A stretch of 64,000 nucleotides of DNA from positions 62,001 to 126,000 of the forward strand of contig JFHB01000049.1 of NCBI GenBank assembly GCA_000729835.1, read 5' to 3'. This document shows, in pieces, positions 23,231-35,372 of this stretch. Both the position numbers and the translations under genes were made by a program. The notes beneath the pieces are model-generated. The model ran no database searches and was not told where the DNA came from. It saw only the letters and a list, made by a program, of their open reading frames with translations. The DNA is from Atkinsonella hypoxylon. Taxonomy: Eukaryota > Ascomycota > Sordariomycetes > Hypocreales > Clavicipitaceae. How positions within the stretch are numbered: position 1 is the first letter of the stretch; the number at the start of each line of letters is the position of its first letter.

Positions 23231-23953
23231 CTACATGACCTCGCCGGATTCAACTTCCAAAGACGAATCCAACCCATTACGTTTCAATTCCCGCCCTTGA
23301 TTGAAATTCAATCTGCGGTTTTGTCCCTCATTGCGGCGCTCCGTACGTAGTGCGTGAGGATACGTTCCATTTCCCAATGGCCTGCTTCTTCGGCCTTTAA
23401 GTACTGCAGCGCTGGTAATAGTATCACTCGAACGAATGGCCATCAGTTTTGTCAGGTACCTAAGGTCTTGGAGTAGGGCCCTACGTCCTACAGGTACAAG
23501 CAATCCACCTAGAGAGGTCCTCTCTAACCGAGCCAACTCCTCTGCTCTCACAATACTACCCAGTCGGGACCCCATAGGGAGGCTCAGACCCCGTTCCTCC
23601 CTTCCATCAATTAAATGCTCAAGTTGACCACAGCGGAGAGTGCCAGTTCCTTCAATTGATGGGATCAAGGCTTTCATGCTCTGTTCGGTGACAGTTAATG
23701 TGGGATTTTGCTTGGCCGAATCTAGAGTTGAGGTAGATACTTGTTCCCGGCGCTGGCGCTTCGACAATAACCTTGACAGTGTCCCTTGAGCAGATTCACC
23801 CATCTCTGGAAGTGCTTCCTTGAACATGTTAGCGCTCTCTGTGGGATCCTCATGATTTAGTGCATTCAAAATCATTTCCAGTTCTTCATCTTGGATGAGC
23901 TTCCTCTTGAGTCCTCTTTTATGGGAATCCGCCTGGTTGTAGGCTGTAAGCGG
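23231..23953 (-). pseudogene. Open reading frame of unknown origin, possible element remnant
   Basis: A frame open from about 23953 to 23231 reads through RGLKRKLIQDEELEMILNAL, NHEDPTESANMFKEALPEMG and a basic C-terminus (GRRSRPLGNGT, RNEGQNRRLNF). An in-frame ATG gives 214 residues from 23875. I recognise no domain. Its position next to retroelement-like TGTCGGAAT termini and among other relics suggests a remnant of a mobile element or a degraded accessory gene, but an intact orphan gene cannot be excluded. Confidence 0.35.
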
Positions 23954-24107
23954 TACCCGATGATTGGTGGAGTTTCAAAGAAAACTAGTGATTTCTGTCT
24001 TTGAAGGATTAGTCAATGCCCTGCAGTAAATAAGGCAAATGTTCGTAAAGAAAGTACAATGATCTCCATAGAACACATGCTCCATGAAACCCCATCCTTC
24101 TCCACCA

Positions 24108-24971
24108 TTAGCCAGTTGGTACACCAAGGTACTTCCGAATCTCTTCAATGGCCAACATATCGCACTCAGCCGATGACTCCTTAAATTGGCGTCCCTCGCC
24201 AGCGATAGGCCCCTTCCAGCCCGTGACCCATCCGCCTTTGGTAAGAGGGCTGCCCAACGGGGCGCAAGAATCAAAGTCAATCAGTATAGCCCGTCCATCA
24301 TCATCATCATCAAGCATGATATTAGGCGGGCTAATATCGTTGTGCGCGAGCCCCAGTGTATGCAGATGCTTTACTCCTGCCTCAACCTGGTCCATACATT
24401 CCACGCGCTGTCGGGAAGTAAATTCCTCCGACTTGGCCAGGTCATTTAGCGATTTACCATACCTCTTGAATACCAGGCGCACAAGCAAGCCTCCGTCTTC
24501 AACACAACCTCGATAGCTACCCAAGTTCGGGTGTGGGTTTTGCCGGATTACTTCATGCATCTTGGCCTCATCAAGCAGCCGAGCAGCTATAGCACTGCTG
24601 CCATCATCGCGGTAGTGGCCTAGCTTGGGAGCTTTGAAATACAAGGCCGTAGTATCGTCTCCCGGTAGTGGTTGGTACCGAGTAAGCTCCTGCGCGGGAA
24701 ATTTTGGATATATTTCGTCTTTGGGTATTGGGCGAAGGAGCGTGATGAGTTGGTCAAACTTGGATAAGTCGCTCTGGAGGCCATCACTAGGCCAGTCGTC
24801 CCGGTGCTCTTCACGTGGTATTCGGCCATACCAAGCATTGGAGCCTTCATAGGCTTCAACACTCAAGAGGCCATCCTTTTGCCAATCAATATCCTTGATG
24901 TCCTGTCCCTCTTTCAAGATATGGAGAGTTTGGATGCGAATGGAGCGTGGTTCTTGATTATCCGACGTCAT
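24108..24971 (-). CDS. FunK-like protein kinase domain protein
   Basis: A single-exon frame of 287 residues. The kinase core is recognisable in the C-terminal 170 residues. ALYFKAPK near 110 offers the ATP-binding Lys, and Glu in LLDEAKMHEV near 137 could pair with it. VFKRYGKSL marks the hinge. LGLAHNDISPPNIML near 213 is the catalytic loop, with HND replacing HRD and both catalytic Asp and Asn kept. LIDFDSC replaces DFG with DFD. No regular activation segment or APE motif is seen before the WKGPIAGEGRQ...DMLAIEEI segment. This layout fits the expanded, fast-evolving fungal FunK group. The N-terminal 100 residues are not recognised. The gene stands alone in a gene-poor zone. Confidence 0.8.
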   Translation of the reverse strand: MTSDNQEPRSIRIQTLHILKEGQDIKDIDWQKDGLLSVEAYEGSNAWYGRIPREEHRDDWPSDGLQSDLSKFDQLITLLRPIPKDEIYPKFPAQELTRYQPLPGDDTTALYFKAPKLGHYRDDGSSAIAARLLDEAKMHEVIRQNPHPNLGSYRGCVEDGGLLVRLVFKRYGKSLNDLAKSEEFTSRQRVECMDQVEAGVKHLHTLGLAHNDISPPNIMLDDDDDGRAILIDFDSCAPLGSPLTKGGWVTGWKGPIAGEGRQFKESSAECDMLAIEEIRKYLGVPTG

Positions 24972-27089
24972 GGTGGTATGGTGAGTTGCTTGGAGTAATC
25001 GTCAGAACTTGGAAGCGGGCACTGGGGATCAATCATCAGCGACGGGCGGGGTCATGCGTGAGTTACCGATGCACCGATCTGTGTGATGAGCGGGACGTCG
25101 AAGGGTCTAATACAAAGAGTAAAAGAACGTAAGTCTCCAAGGGGCTCGCGTAGCCTATTTATAGTCTTTGAGTGGCGGTGTATGTTGTCCTAGCCCCCAA
25201 AATTGCACGTGCCTCACATATGACAGCCATTTATATCACCGAGAATGTACGTAACAATGGTCGCCAAATCAGTATCCCTTGTTTGACGGCTCGATCCTAG
25301 TTACATTTCCGATATGGTTCAGTTATCTAAAGCTCAAAGAACGAAGGCTTCATTGCTGGAGAAACGTAGAAAGATCCATCCACACTCCCAACACATCCCC
25401 CCCCCCCCCCTCTCTCCCTCCTCGTTATCTCATGCCGGCTATTGGATCAGTTAGAGTCTTAAAAGAACATCATTAGTGATTTCAAAATACCATCTCTTGA
25501 CTACCCTACTTCTTCTTGGGTCCGGTGTAACACCTCGAAGCTGGGCAATCTGTTTTTTCGCAATCATGTCGATATAATTCTCTTTCCCCAGTGCTTGGAT
25601 TGATTTTGGAGTCCCACGTGCAGTAATTCACAAGAGCCGTAGCCAGACTTTGGTTTGCCATCGTCACGGTGTTCGCTGCCTCTGGAAAAAAAAAAAAAAA
25701 AAAAGAAAAAAAAGCGATGGAATAATTGGAAACTCGAGTGACGATTTGTCTTAGGTCTATCTTGCTTTAGCATTTGGGGAGGAAAGCTGCCTCTTTATAC
25801 TTATTCCTGGGAGCATGGCTGGTTAGTTATTCACATGTAGCTTGCAAGGCTTGGTAACAAATGATCCGTCATCCCCGACGGTCAATCTATTTTTATATTG
25901 ATCTGATGAAGCAAATGCAGATTCATTGGCCAGCCATTTGCTCTATCGAGCCACGATATGCTGCTGCCTAACTTGGTGGGCTACGTGTTATGCGACCCGG
26001 TGTGCAAACCCATGTTCGTAGCTCCTGTAAATGCCAGGCCATGAACTTACGATATGTAGTCCACGTCGGTATTTTGGTAGAAGAACAGCGGTCAGCCTAA
26101 TGGGGTGCTGACCGCAACTCCAGACCATGATGCCCAACCGCCATTATTGGGCTTGTGTGTCTTGAGAATTGGTGTGCAAGCCATTTTCGCAGAGTGCTGC
26201 ATGGCCCGATAGTCACTCATACGTACGCTTCCACGCTCAGATCGGCAAGTCCTCAAAGGCATCCGGCCTGTTTCTGAACTTGTTCCGCGGAGCAAGCGCT
26301 GGTGTGCAGTCGATTAGAGGTAATGATAGCAGGGGATAGCTATTAGTGGCATGTGACCTCGGCTAACGGTAGTGCTTACCATTCGAATGAATCAGATGGG
26401 CAAGAATTAGCAAGGCTGCCCGTCATGTTGGCTTGTGTTCGTTCATACAACCTGAGCAGCCCTGAACCTGCCCTAAATATAAGCGGCATTACCATGTGTT
26501 AGCATGAGGTCCTCAGAGCGACTGTTGTAGGGTGTAATAACATGCCTATGGCTATCTGATGTTCTCCACGAAATCCCTGCGAGAGAAAAGATTAAACCAT
26601 CTTTCTATCCTGTCGATCCTCCTCCATCCTCAGTGTCAGCTGTTGGAAAAGGTCACAGAGTAGTTGAGTACTGTCAGTACCCATCATAGCTCCACGCGGA
26701 TAACCGCCTGTTATTCGGTCTTGTTTTCTCTGTAGCCACGCACTAATGCCCTCGAGTTCTGGTAATGTTGCACTTTCCTAAGTCTTGGTGGTGGATACTC
26801 AAGCGCCATGTGCCTATGGTCATTAGAGGGATCAGGATAAGGCGTGACAGCCCAGGGTGGCCTAACCACATTCTCCTTACAGAAACGTATCAATCGCGTT
26901 ATCGGCGTGGCTCATGAATCGACCAAATGCTGTTCTGTAAATGGAATTCTCTTTCAATCTTCCATCCCGATCTTGCAATTCAACTCCTATCCAAGTTTCC
27001 GGAAAGCGGTTGAGTGTCTCGTACAACGGCTTAACCCACCCATCCCGGGTTATCCTGATGAACTTACCAGGGTGTGTCGTTTTAAATTT
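24972..27089. other. Gene-poor DNA
   Basis: No credible gene. A C run followed by CT-rich sequence lies at about 25399-25425, and an A run interrupted by one G lies at about 25685-25713. Short frames here have no conserved-looking content. Confidence 0.45.
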
Positions 27090-28150
27090 TAAATTTTAAA
27101 ATAACTCGCTAGACTCTTCAACATCACACTTCTCACTATCCGGAAGGTTGTGTTATGCAAGCGCTGCCTGATCCCCAACCTCGTACTTTTCGAGGACTTC
27201 GAAGACCGAAGGGTCGTCACGTCAGTCTCAACCAGAAATTTGGGATGATTGATAATATCTTGATCCATAATGTCGCAGTAACGTCTATACAGCCTGTGAG
27301 CTATTATTTCTTCTCCGAGGAGAGTGTATCCAGTCTCAAGGGTCTTTAGGGGCCGCACTGCTGTGGGTTGACGCGACACCAGTGGATGATGTTCCGGTCA
27401 TGCTGACCTGCTAGCAGTGGCCATCTTTATGTTGCTCTTGCTATACTGACTGCCTCCAGTTTCATCAGCATCAGAGTTTTGATCAGCACCTTGAGCGGCT
27501 TCGTCCCAGTCAATTTCGCAATGTTTTCGATGCAGACCGTTTTCTATAAAATCCACCCACCCCTCAGGCCACTGGTATACCCTCAGCTTAGCGGTTCGAT
27601 CAAACGACACTAATAGGGATTTTAAGTCTAAATTGGCTGTTTTGACATCATATCCTGCTTCGTTTGTGAGATTGCAAGAGATCCGGAGCTGACCCTTTCT
27701 AAGAGCATGTAGAACCTCCACGTCTAGAGCTTCTGATCTCGCTGACTCTCTTTATTGAGATGTTGAATACGACGGCTGTTCTTCTAGACTTCCGTCACAC
27801 TCCCAATTTCCTCTTCATCCAAGTTAGAAAAGTATGACTCGACATACTTCCCGATCTTTTAGTGAATCTTTCTGACATCTGTTGGCATATTAGGAATTTT
27901 GCCTCCCTTATCTCTGGGGTCGTCGTCTTCATCCTCGCTGGAATTGATCTTACCAAAAGCTCCAGAAGCAGAGCTCTCCTCGTGAGTGTCAATAATGTTG
28001 CCTTTGATTCTGCCTCTGGAAACATCCGCATCATGTTTCTTTCTTAGCCTCTTTATCTCGCAATACCTCAATTGCCTCGACTATACTATGATTCAGTAAA
28101 ATCTCAAAAGATCGTGAAAATATGTGATTCACTTACCATGCAATTGTTTG
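27090..28150 (-). pseudogene. Decayed coding sequence of unknown family
   Basis: Several short minus-strand frames follow one another and look protein-like but are broken by stops and frame changes. 28071-27862 reads EIKRLRKKHDADVSRG and SSEDEDDDPRDKGGKIPNM. 27721-27398 reads SLLVSFDRTAKLRVYQWPEG followed by WVDFIENGLHRKHCEIDWDE. 27379-27089 reads TLLGEEIIAHRLYRRYCDIM. The order and shared strand suggest one old gene. I cannot name its family. The surrounding sequence is AT-rich with many TA dinucleotides. Confidence 0.45.
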
Positions 28151-28608
28151 CTTCTTCTTCATCACATTTATCTGGGTGTATCAATGTCATGATGTTTCAA
28201 CATCTCTATTGTGACTCTTCTGATGCTGTGCTTGGTTCGTAGGAGAAGATTCATCGTCACTGTGATGTGGACTGACTGTTGCCGGTAGGAGCTACGTAAA
28301 GCTCCGCGAGCAAAATTTGAATCTTAGCTCGACGCTATTGCTAGTCTTAGAACGAATATTCTAGGCCCAACTCTACCTATCTTATATAAAATTCTGCCCG
28401 AATTAGTCCTTTCTCACCCCCAATATTACCCCGCAGGTACGGTTACGGACCAGGGGGTGTCTGGTTCTTGGCTCGCTTTGATTTATTTTTCCGAATTTGC
28501 TGGCTTTTTTGTTCCCCAAATTAAATATTATTAGTACAGATGTTATGGGAGCCCCTAGCCTCTACTTTCTAGCAAAATTGGCTTATCACGAGGTGCGCCA
28601 AACGACCA

Positions 28609-29310
28609 TGGCAAACGCTTCTTCCAATGCCGGCATCACAACCGCATGCAATTTCATGAAGAAACGGTTCACGAAATTGCCTCGGAATTAGAAGACTTTG
28701 AATGAGTGAATCGAAGATGCACATCGAGCCAACAAGACGACACGCATAAAATTGCAAAGCTTGCAGGCTCAGTACAATAAGCTAGCAGAGGACCTAAGGC
28801 GCACAATCCCTAAGAAAGACTACGTTCATCAAAGATTTCAGGGAAAGAAGCTCAGAAGGAACTTGGGGATTTAATGCTGAACGAATATCATAATGAGGCC
28901 TTGGAACACACAATGTTAATTATGGAAAAGGACAGACTGATATAAGTCTATAAGGAAATTATCGGCAAACAGGATCGACATGTCTAAACTTGTAAGGAGT
29001 CTATTACGGGTAATTACAGCGAAATTGTAGCGCTAAGGGCTCAAGTAGTATACCTCAGGCAAATAGTGTCGGTTGAAGAGGAGGATATTTGCAATCTACA
29101 GAGTTGGCTTGAAACCAGTATTGGAAACAGAATTGGCCACGCAACTATCAGCAACAGGGTCGAGAAGGAGTGCCAGGAAGCCATAAGCTAATCCTTGCAT
29201 TATGAGAGGCAAATAGAAAGGCTGAACTCTTCATATGATAGCTTAGAAGCCAGAGTGAATGCTCTTGGGAGAGATTGTTCTTTTGGTCAAGAGGAAAGCA
29301 AGAAACAATG
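28609..29310 (+). pseudogene. Coiled-coil gene relic with C-to-T type stop codons
   Basis: Starting at ATG 28609, the plus strand reads as a Lys/Glu/Gln-rich helical protein interrupted by in-frame TAG, TGA and TAA and at least one frame change near 28850. Heptad-like pieces include RANKTTRIKLQSLQAQYNKL, SEIVALRAQVVYLRQIV and YERQIERLNSSYDSLEARVN. Most stops could come from CAG, CAA or CGA by one C-to-T change, as produced by repeat-induced point mutation. Function unknown; it could derive from a repeated gene or a mobile element. Confidence 0.5.
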
Positions 29311-30420
29311 ACGCAGCTGGACTGCGCATGCCAAGAAAAGTTCAAGCAACTCCACTACATTCCCAGCTCATCTCTGTTATTGTTATCGATTACTTCACTC
29401 TCCTGAAGTGCATTTTGACTTTCAATTTGGCAAACTTCGTGTTAAGGTAGCGGGTAAACCTCATGGCAAAGTACTTCGCGGTACTGTAGCAGGCTTTCTT
29501 GAGACTGACTGGCTGTGCTTCGTATTGGGTGTTCTGTGGCAGGGCAAAGGAGTTTACATTGCCTTACCCTCTTGCGTCGTACCACCAGGCAGCGTCCGCT
29601 TGGTTAGATTAAAGCGGGCTATAAGTGTCCTGTACAAGTATATTTCCGAATTTTTGAGCGCATGTAAGCGACCCGTCAAGACTGATACGATAGAGGCAAG
29701 ATGCTATCTTTGCAGTCACCTAGATCTAGGCGCCAAGCGCGATTTCTTATCACGTCCTGGCTACATAGAAATATGGGCGTTCGCAACCGAATATAGCATC
29801 ATAACCCTTGCAAGTTTTGCAGCGAGTTGCGCCCATTTTTCAATCCTTGAATCCAAGTGTTGGCGATCAAATTGTCTTCGGTCTCGTCAAGGGCCATCAT
29901 CCAAAGCCGCCATAGCTTTATTGATCATCAAAATTGCATTTGATGAGTTGATCTTCTCCGCTGCAAGGTAATGCTTCAGCGCCTTGTCCACTCTCCTAGT
30001 TTCTCTCGCACACGCCCCAAGCCTACCCAAGCGGGTTTTTGCTCTAACCTCGAGGCTCCTCACGGACGCAACGGCTCCCTCATTATCTGAGAATGTGCTG
30101 TTCTTTGAAGCTGTCACGCTTCCCCCCCTCCTCTCGGCCTCATACCCCTGCTCATGCAAAAATATAAAGGTCTCGAAGCGGTGGAGGTGTAAGGGTCTTA
30201 TAGGTCGGCATATGATACATGCCATTAATGCCATTGAAGTCTTACTACGGAATAGTAACTAACTAGTTAGTTAGCGCCTCGCAAGTAAGGCCCGATGCTA
30301 CCCCAATCATGACATGTGCCAAGAACCATCTATGTATGTACCGTTCATTTCTCAAGAAATCCACATCAACACATGGTATTCCACGTCAATGCATATGCCA
30401 GACCGTACAAAGTCATGCAA
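29311..30420. other. Relic-rich DNA without a clear gene
   Basis: Frames at plus 29408-29971 and minus 30234-29887 are open but not recognisable. The minus frame contains KALKHYLAAEKINSSNAIL, which looks faintly like a TPR helix pair. The sequence from 30257 carries an ACTAACTAGTTAGTTAG palindrome-like block. No gene is called. Confidence 0.4.
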
Positions 30421-33400
30421 CTACGCCTTCTTCCCAGACCTCACGTCCACACCAGCAATAAACACCGCGCTCACGCCCTCCAACCCCGCAACAAACACAC
30501 ACAACAAGTTCGCAATAGCAAAATGCGTAATCGTCGAGCCAATCTCCAACCACGACCCCTCGTCTTTGACAACCCAGAAAAAGTACAGCGTAAGCAAATC
30601 GCTCATGCCAATGGCAATCATGAACAGTGCCGAAGGCGCCACGCCTAGAAGCTTGTTCAGGATGCCGAGATTGGCTGACAGCAAGGCGAATGGGATCATG
30701 ATCTTCCATATCAGCAGTGCGCCTTGGGAGAAGGGGTTGAAGACGGGAATTAGCCGACAGACGCTTTCGAGGCTAAAGGTTGAGATTGAGGCAATGTTTC
30801 CGGTGCTGAAGAACGCGGATTGGAGGAGAACGAAGAAGAAGACGGCGACACGCGCGTCGGATAGCTTGAGCGGACGGAATGGCGGCGCGGTTTGAGCGCC
30901 CTTGGATGCCCCATTTTGCCCGTTGGCTTGAGGCTTGTCTGCCGATGCTTGCTTGAAGACTTGGCTTTGGTGTTCCAGCCGGACCCAAGTGAGCAGGGTG
31001 ATGGAGTATGCAACGTAGAAAAGACCTTCATATGACGTGGTAAGAATCACAAAAGTCGGCGCAAAGGCCAAGAACATGACCATTAATCTGTGCAGATACG
31101 AGCTGCTGGGTTGCAGACGATGTGTCAATGGCATTAGCACCGATAGTATCAGCACCAGCCAGCCCACAATCTGATTACCAAGAGGCAGGCCTAATTTTGC
31201 ATTGAGCGCCAGCGCACTAGATCGCGTAACAATCACTGACAGGAGGACAAGACCGATCTGAGTCTGTAATTAGCCTGACTACTACCTGGCTGACACAATC
31301 AAGGCTACTGTGCTTACCTGAATACCTATCAAGGCCCTCGAGATATGATTCTGCCCGCCCAACGGCTTCGGCTGGGCCTGTGAAGAGCCTGTCCTCGTCT
31401 TGTCTCCATAGACGAGGTACAGGGTTCCGATGGCCGCCATACAGATACCACCGAGCACACTACGATTGCTATTAGCTGCTGCCTGTAGTTTTATCCCGCC
31501 AAGGAAACCTACATCAATGGGACGTTCTCAATCTTCATAGCCGGCAGAAGCGTGAAAATGCTCATTATGGCGCATGAGACGAACCAGGTGACGGACAGAG
31601 CGGTGTGTTTCTGTAAAAATGAAAAGCCGAGAGTCGCCGGGTAGAAGGCACCGATGCAAAACAACACCGTCAAGACTTCGCGATGGATGTAACCAAGTGC
31701 CTAAAAGTTACATAAACATGATCAGCGGTGAGTTTGCAAAGCACTAGATCGTTCACCTTACTAGGGATTCGACGACTCCAAGATATGCGATAATGCCAAA
31801 GGCAAGAGATAAAAAGTTTTTGCCGGAAACCAGGTCTCCAAACAAAGCCTGCTGCCCCTTGACCAAGCTTTCCCTGCGAGCATACACTTCTTCCCAGAAA
31901 AGTACGGGAAACAAGGCATAGGCATAGTATGTTGGCGGCGAGTGAGATGCGAGGAACGAAGCATACATGGCAGCGAGCGCTGACGAGAAGAACAAACTGC
32001 CCGCAAAACATCGTTTGGGCTGCGTGGTCCCCTGCAAAACGTGGAGATCGATGACTGTGGTGAGCGCATACGCAATCCAGCCAAGATATCCAATCGTAAT
32101 AAGAGCTCTCAGGAAGAGCCAGTCGTATGTCTGCAAGTACCTCAGACCCTCGAGCGCCGTTTTTATCAAGACAGCTGTTTCCTCAATGGCCTCTTCATAG
32201 CTCCCCCTGTCAATCAAGTTCCGAATCGCTTGTATTCTCTCAGGAGCGGTGTGATTCTCTGAGCTAAGAGGCTTGTACGGCACGTAACGCAGCTGGCTCG
32301 TCTTCTTGATGCGTTCCTTGACGTTGTACATCTCAATAATCTCGCGTGCATTCGTTAGTGATGCTTCTGCTTTCTCTCTGAGGCTTGCTGAAAGATAAGA
32401 AAGTGGCAATTCTCCAACAGAGTTGGCGGGAAACTCGGTTCCTATCAGGTATGCCATCAAAGCTGCCACATCAGCCTGGGCCACATCATGCCTCTCGACG
32501 TTGCTGAGATTCCAATCCGATGAGTATTCATCATGACCAGGAGCAACGGCATCGGGGTAGACTATAGGTTTAGCGACACCTGAACCCCAGGCAATCAAAG
32601 GGGTTCGTGTATTATCTGGGTGTCCATCTCCATGGCTCCCCCAGTCATTCATACCATGATCAGCCGTGAAAACAAAAGCCGTCCTGTCGTCTCCATAGAA
32701 ATTATTGATGAGCTCAGAAATTTCTTTGACACCCTGGTCAACAACCTTCACATTGTGCAAATATTCCTTGGAGTAGGGACGGAAAAAATGACCGGCGGTA
32801 TCGAGCCCCAGGAGATGCAGGAAAAAGACCACCTTGTCCTCCCGCAATGCCTTATTCAGCGTCTGGTTCGTGGCGGCTTCGGCAAACAGTTCTTTGACGT
32901 GATTAAATACCCAAAGGTCCAGGTGAAAGGCCTCTGAGGTAAAATCTTCAGACTCTGCATCGTAACAATAGGCATCGATTCGGCCCGGGGTGGCGCCCTT
33001 GTCGAACATGGGCAAGATGTCCGGGCTCCCCCAGCTCCATGTATGCCGACTCCTATTGAAAACGCTGTCGAAGTTGACTGGGTTCAGCTTCCAACCTGTG
33101 GCGACGGCCGAAACGTCTTCGTATAGACCGGCAATGAGCGCCACATGGCCGGGTCTCGATTCGGTCGGCACTCGTGTGAAGGAAACTCCGAAGGTGCCGT
33201 GCTCCTGGACGCGTGAGCGCAGGAACGGTGCAAGATGGCGGGGTGTGAGGTCGTCGTCGTTTTTCGGGTAGGGCTCTGGAAAGGCCTGAAAAGCTTTGTC
33301 AGCGCGTAAGCCGTCGCCTAAGCATATTTGGTCAGCAAGAAAAGGTAGGAATTCCTGTTGCGCCGCAATGCGTACCGACAAAAAGTACGAGGCGATCGGC

Positions 33401-33556
33401 GGGAGCTTTCGTTCCTGGCGGTGACTCGGGGCGGACAAGTGGCATTCCCGAGACGATTGGGCTGACAAAGTAGACATCGAAAATAGAATAAATATATACA
33501 AGGTGAAAAACCACGGCTATGGCCAAGAAGGCGACGCGCGAGCTACCGGCAGCCAT
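30421..33556 (-). CDS. MCD4: GPI ethanolamine phosphate transferase 1 (PIG-N/Mcd4 homologue)
   Basis: Five exons in transcript order, 33556-33376, 33317-31762, 31700-31513, 31459-31318 and 31263-30421, encode 969 residues, the normal size. The enzyme adds phosphoethanolamine from phosphatidylethanolamine to the first mannose of the GPI precursor in the ER. Seen: an N-terminal signal anchor (VAFLAIAVVFHLVYIYSIFD), then a lumenal alkaline-phosphatase-like domain with the metal-site GDGLRADK near 60, TRVPTESRPGHVALIAGLYE near 115 with the likely nucleophile, LLGLDTAGH near 215, and FTADHGMNDWGSHGDG near 265. After residue 440 there are many membrane helices, ending in LCVFVAGLEGVSAVFIAG and a basic RSGKKA tail, a KxKxx-like ER retrieval end. 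An in-frame ATG lies upstream at 33622, but MAAGSSRVAF is the better start. The introns are 51-61 nt. Confidence 0.95.
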
Positions 33557-35372
33557 GGTGAAGGAGTTTTGACGAGGACCTGGATGAGGCCCTGAAGCCG
33601 GAGAACACGCCCGGCGATCCAAGAATTGCTACTGAAGTAAGTAGGGAGAAAGAAAAAACGTCGGCGCAAAGACAGCTTGCGCCGTCACGGGAACTGCCAA
33701 CGATGGAACTAGCAGAAGGAATGAGGGTCAAGCGAGTGTGGTGGTGATGGACAGGATAGCTCCAAACATGTCAGCGCGTCCATGACCAAGTAAACTGATC
33801 GAATTGATGTGATGGTGATGGATCATGGCGCTGGGATTGATTATTAGGTACCCCACCCACGCCTTCCGACTCGAGGTACTCGTGGCGCTACTGTAGGTGC
33901 CTGAGGTACGTAGGTACTTGTGTACTTGTTTGAGCAGCGCCTGACTTCTCACACACAGCCTCTTCATTCTTCGACTAAGACACCAGACGTTGGTTGGCAC
34001 GATCTAGGGCCAAGTAGCCATGACCAACTGAGCTCATGGACTCTGGTTGGAAGTGACCCGACACCAAGTCCAGATCATCGCAAGCACGAATCGTATTTCG
34101 TTCCGTCACTGCCGTTGCCCGTTGTTCAAGACTAACCAAGCTTGCCAATGCTGAGGAGAACCGGCCTGTTCGCGATCTCCGATTACCGAATGACAAGCAA
34201 ATCTGCAGCACCAGATCGGAGTTAAGAAGGAAACGTGGTAAGAACTTATCAACCACAAACGATACGCACTGTTGTGGAAATGTTCAACTCAACCTTTCTC
34301 GCAGTAATACTGATTCATTGGAATCGCACTTCCTGACTCTACTGCCACGTTCAAACATGGATATTCCTTAAACTACAAGACAGAGCTACGCAATGCAAAC
34401 CTACGTGGTTACACGAGTCCTCGATTGGCGAGCCACCTTTGCGGCCCGGAAATGCGACATCAAATCGCCATAAATACCCCTTGCTTGCCTCGGCGGTCGG
34501 CAGGGGTTCGTTCTTATTACGATTGCGCGTCAGACAAGAGGTTTTACCATAATTGCATCGCTTAGCAGTCCCAGTGAGACGGGAGCAAGGCTTGTATTAG
34601 CAGCGCTAGGAGATGGCGCAACAGAAGCTAGCCCTACATCAATACACAAACGGGCGTCACGCAGGACCATCCAAGGCGAGCTAGTGGCGAATGCAGTCTT
34701 GATTCCGTCTGTTTCAACAGCAATACTCTGCTCGCGTCCAGCCGCGAGGCAACGGATCTCGCGCTAGTCGGCTGCGCAGATCATGTTACTTGAGCGCACT
34801 CGCCATCTGGAAATCACAAGGGCTGCACCACAAGGCCCACCAGGACGTGCGCTTGACCACGATTCATCGGCACGCATCACTGATGCCGTTCAATTACCAA
34901 CTTGACATTTTCCATAAAGTAATTTTGTGTCCATGTTCCGCAGCAGAAGTCAACGTTCCGCCTGATCCAAGTTGCTTTCAAGTCACGTCGTCTCTCGCCT
35001 CACCCACATGCACTCTCCACGAGCAAATGATGCTCAACTTTGCACCAATGGACATGCGGGTGACGGCTCACAAGCGCAACATCGGATCTACCCTGACGCC
35101 ATGTGAGCTGCACGCCAAACTTGTTGCAACCATCATATGCTCGGCATTTGTATTGCTATCCATCCAACTGGGCGTGACCATGTATAAGACGACTTCAAGA
35201 GCGCCAACCTGGCCCTCAGCTAATTCGTGCTAGTCACTCACGAAGCATCTCAACATAACCAGTAACCGTGCATTCAATACGCCCACTTGAGTCATTCTCC
35301 AAGAAAATCATATAAATCAGAAAATGTAAATCGTCAAAGGGTCCATCAAGCTCACACCAAGACCAACAACAC
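33557..35372. other. Divergent promoter region, no gene seen
   Basis: 1.8 kb between the MCD4 start and the plus-strand membrane-protein start. The short frames (for example plus 34790-35233) have no recognisable features. It must hold both promoters. Confidence 0.45.

Noticed and set aside
34790..35233. Plus-strand 147-residue frame upstream of the membrane-protein gene
   Set aside because: Only a weak hydrophobic stretch and no family resemblance. It occupies the divergent promoter region.
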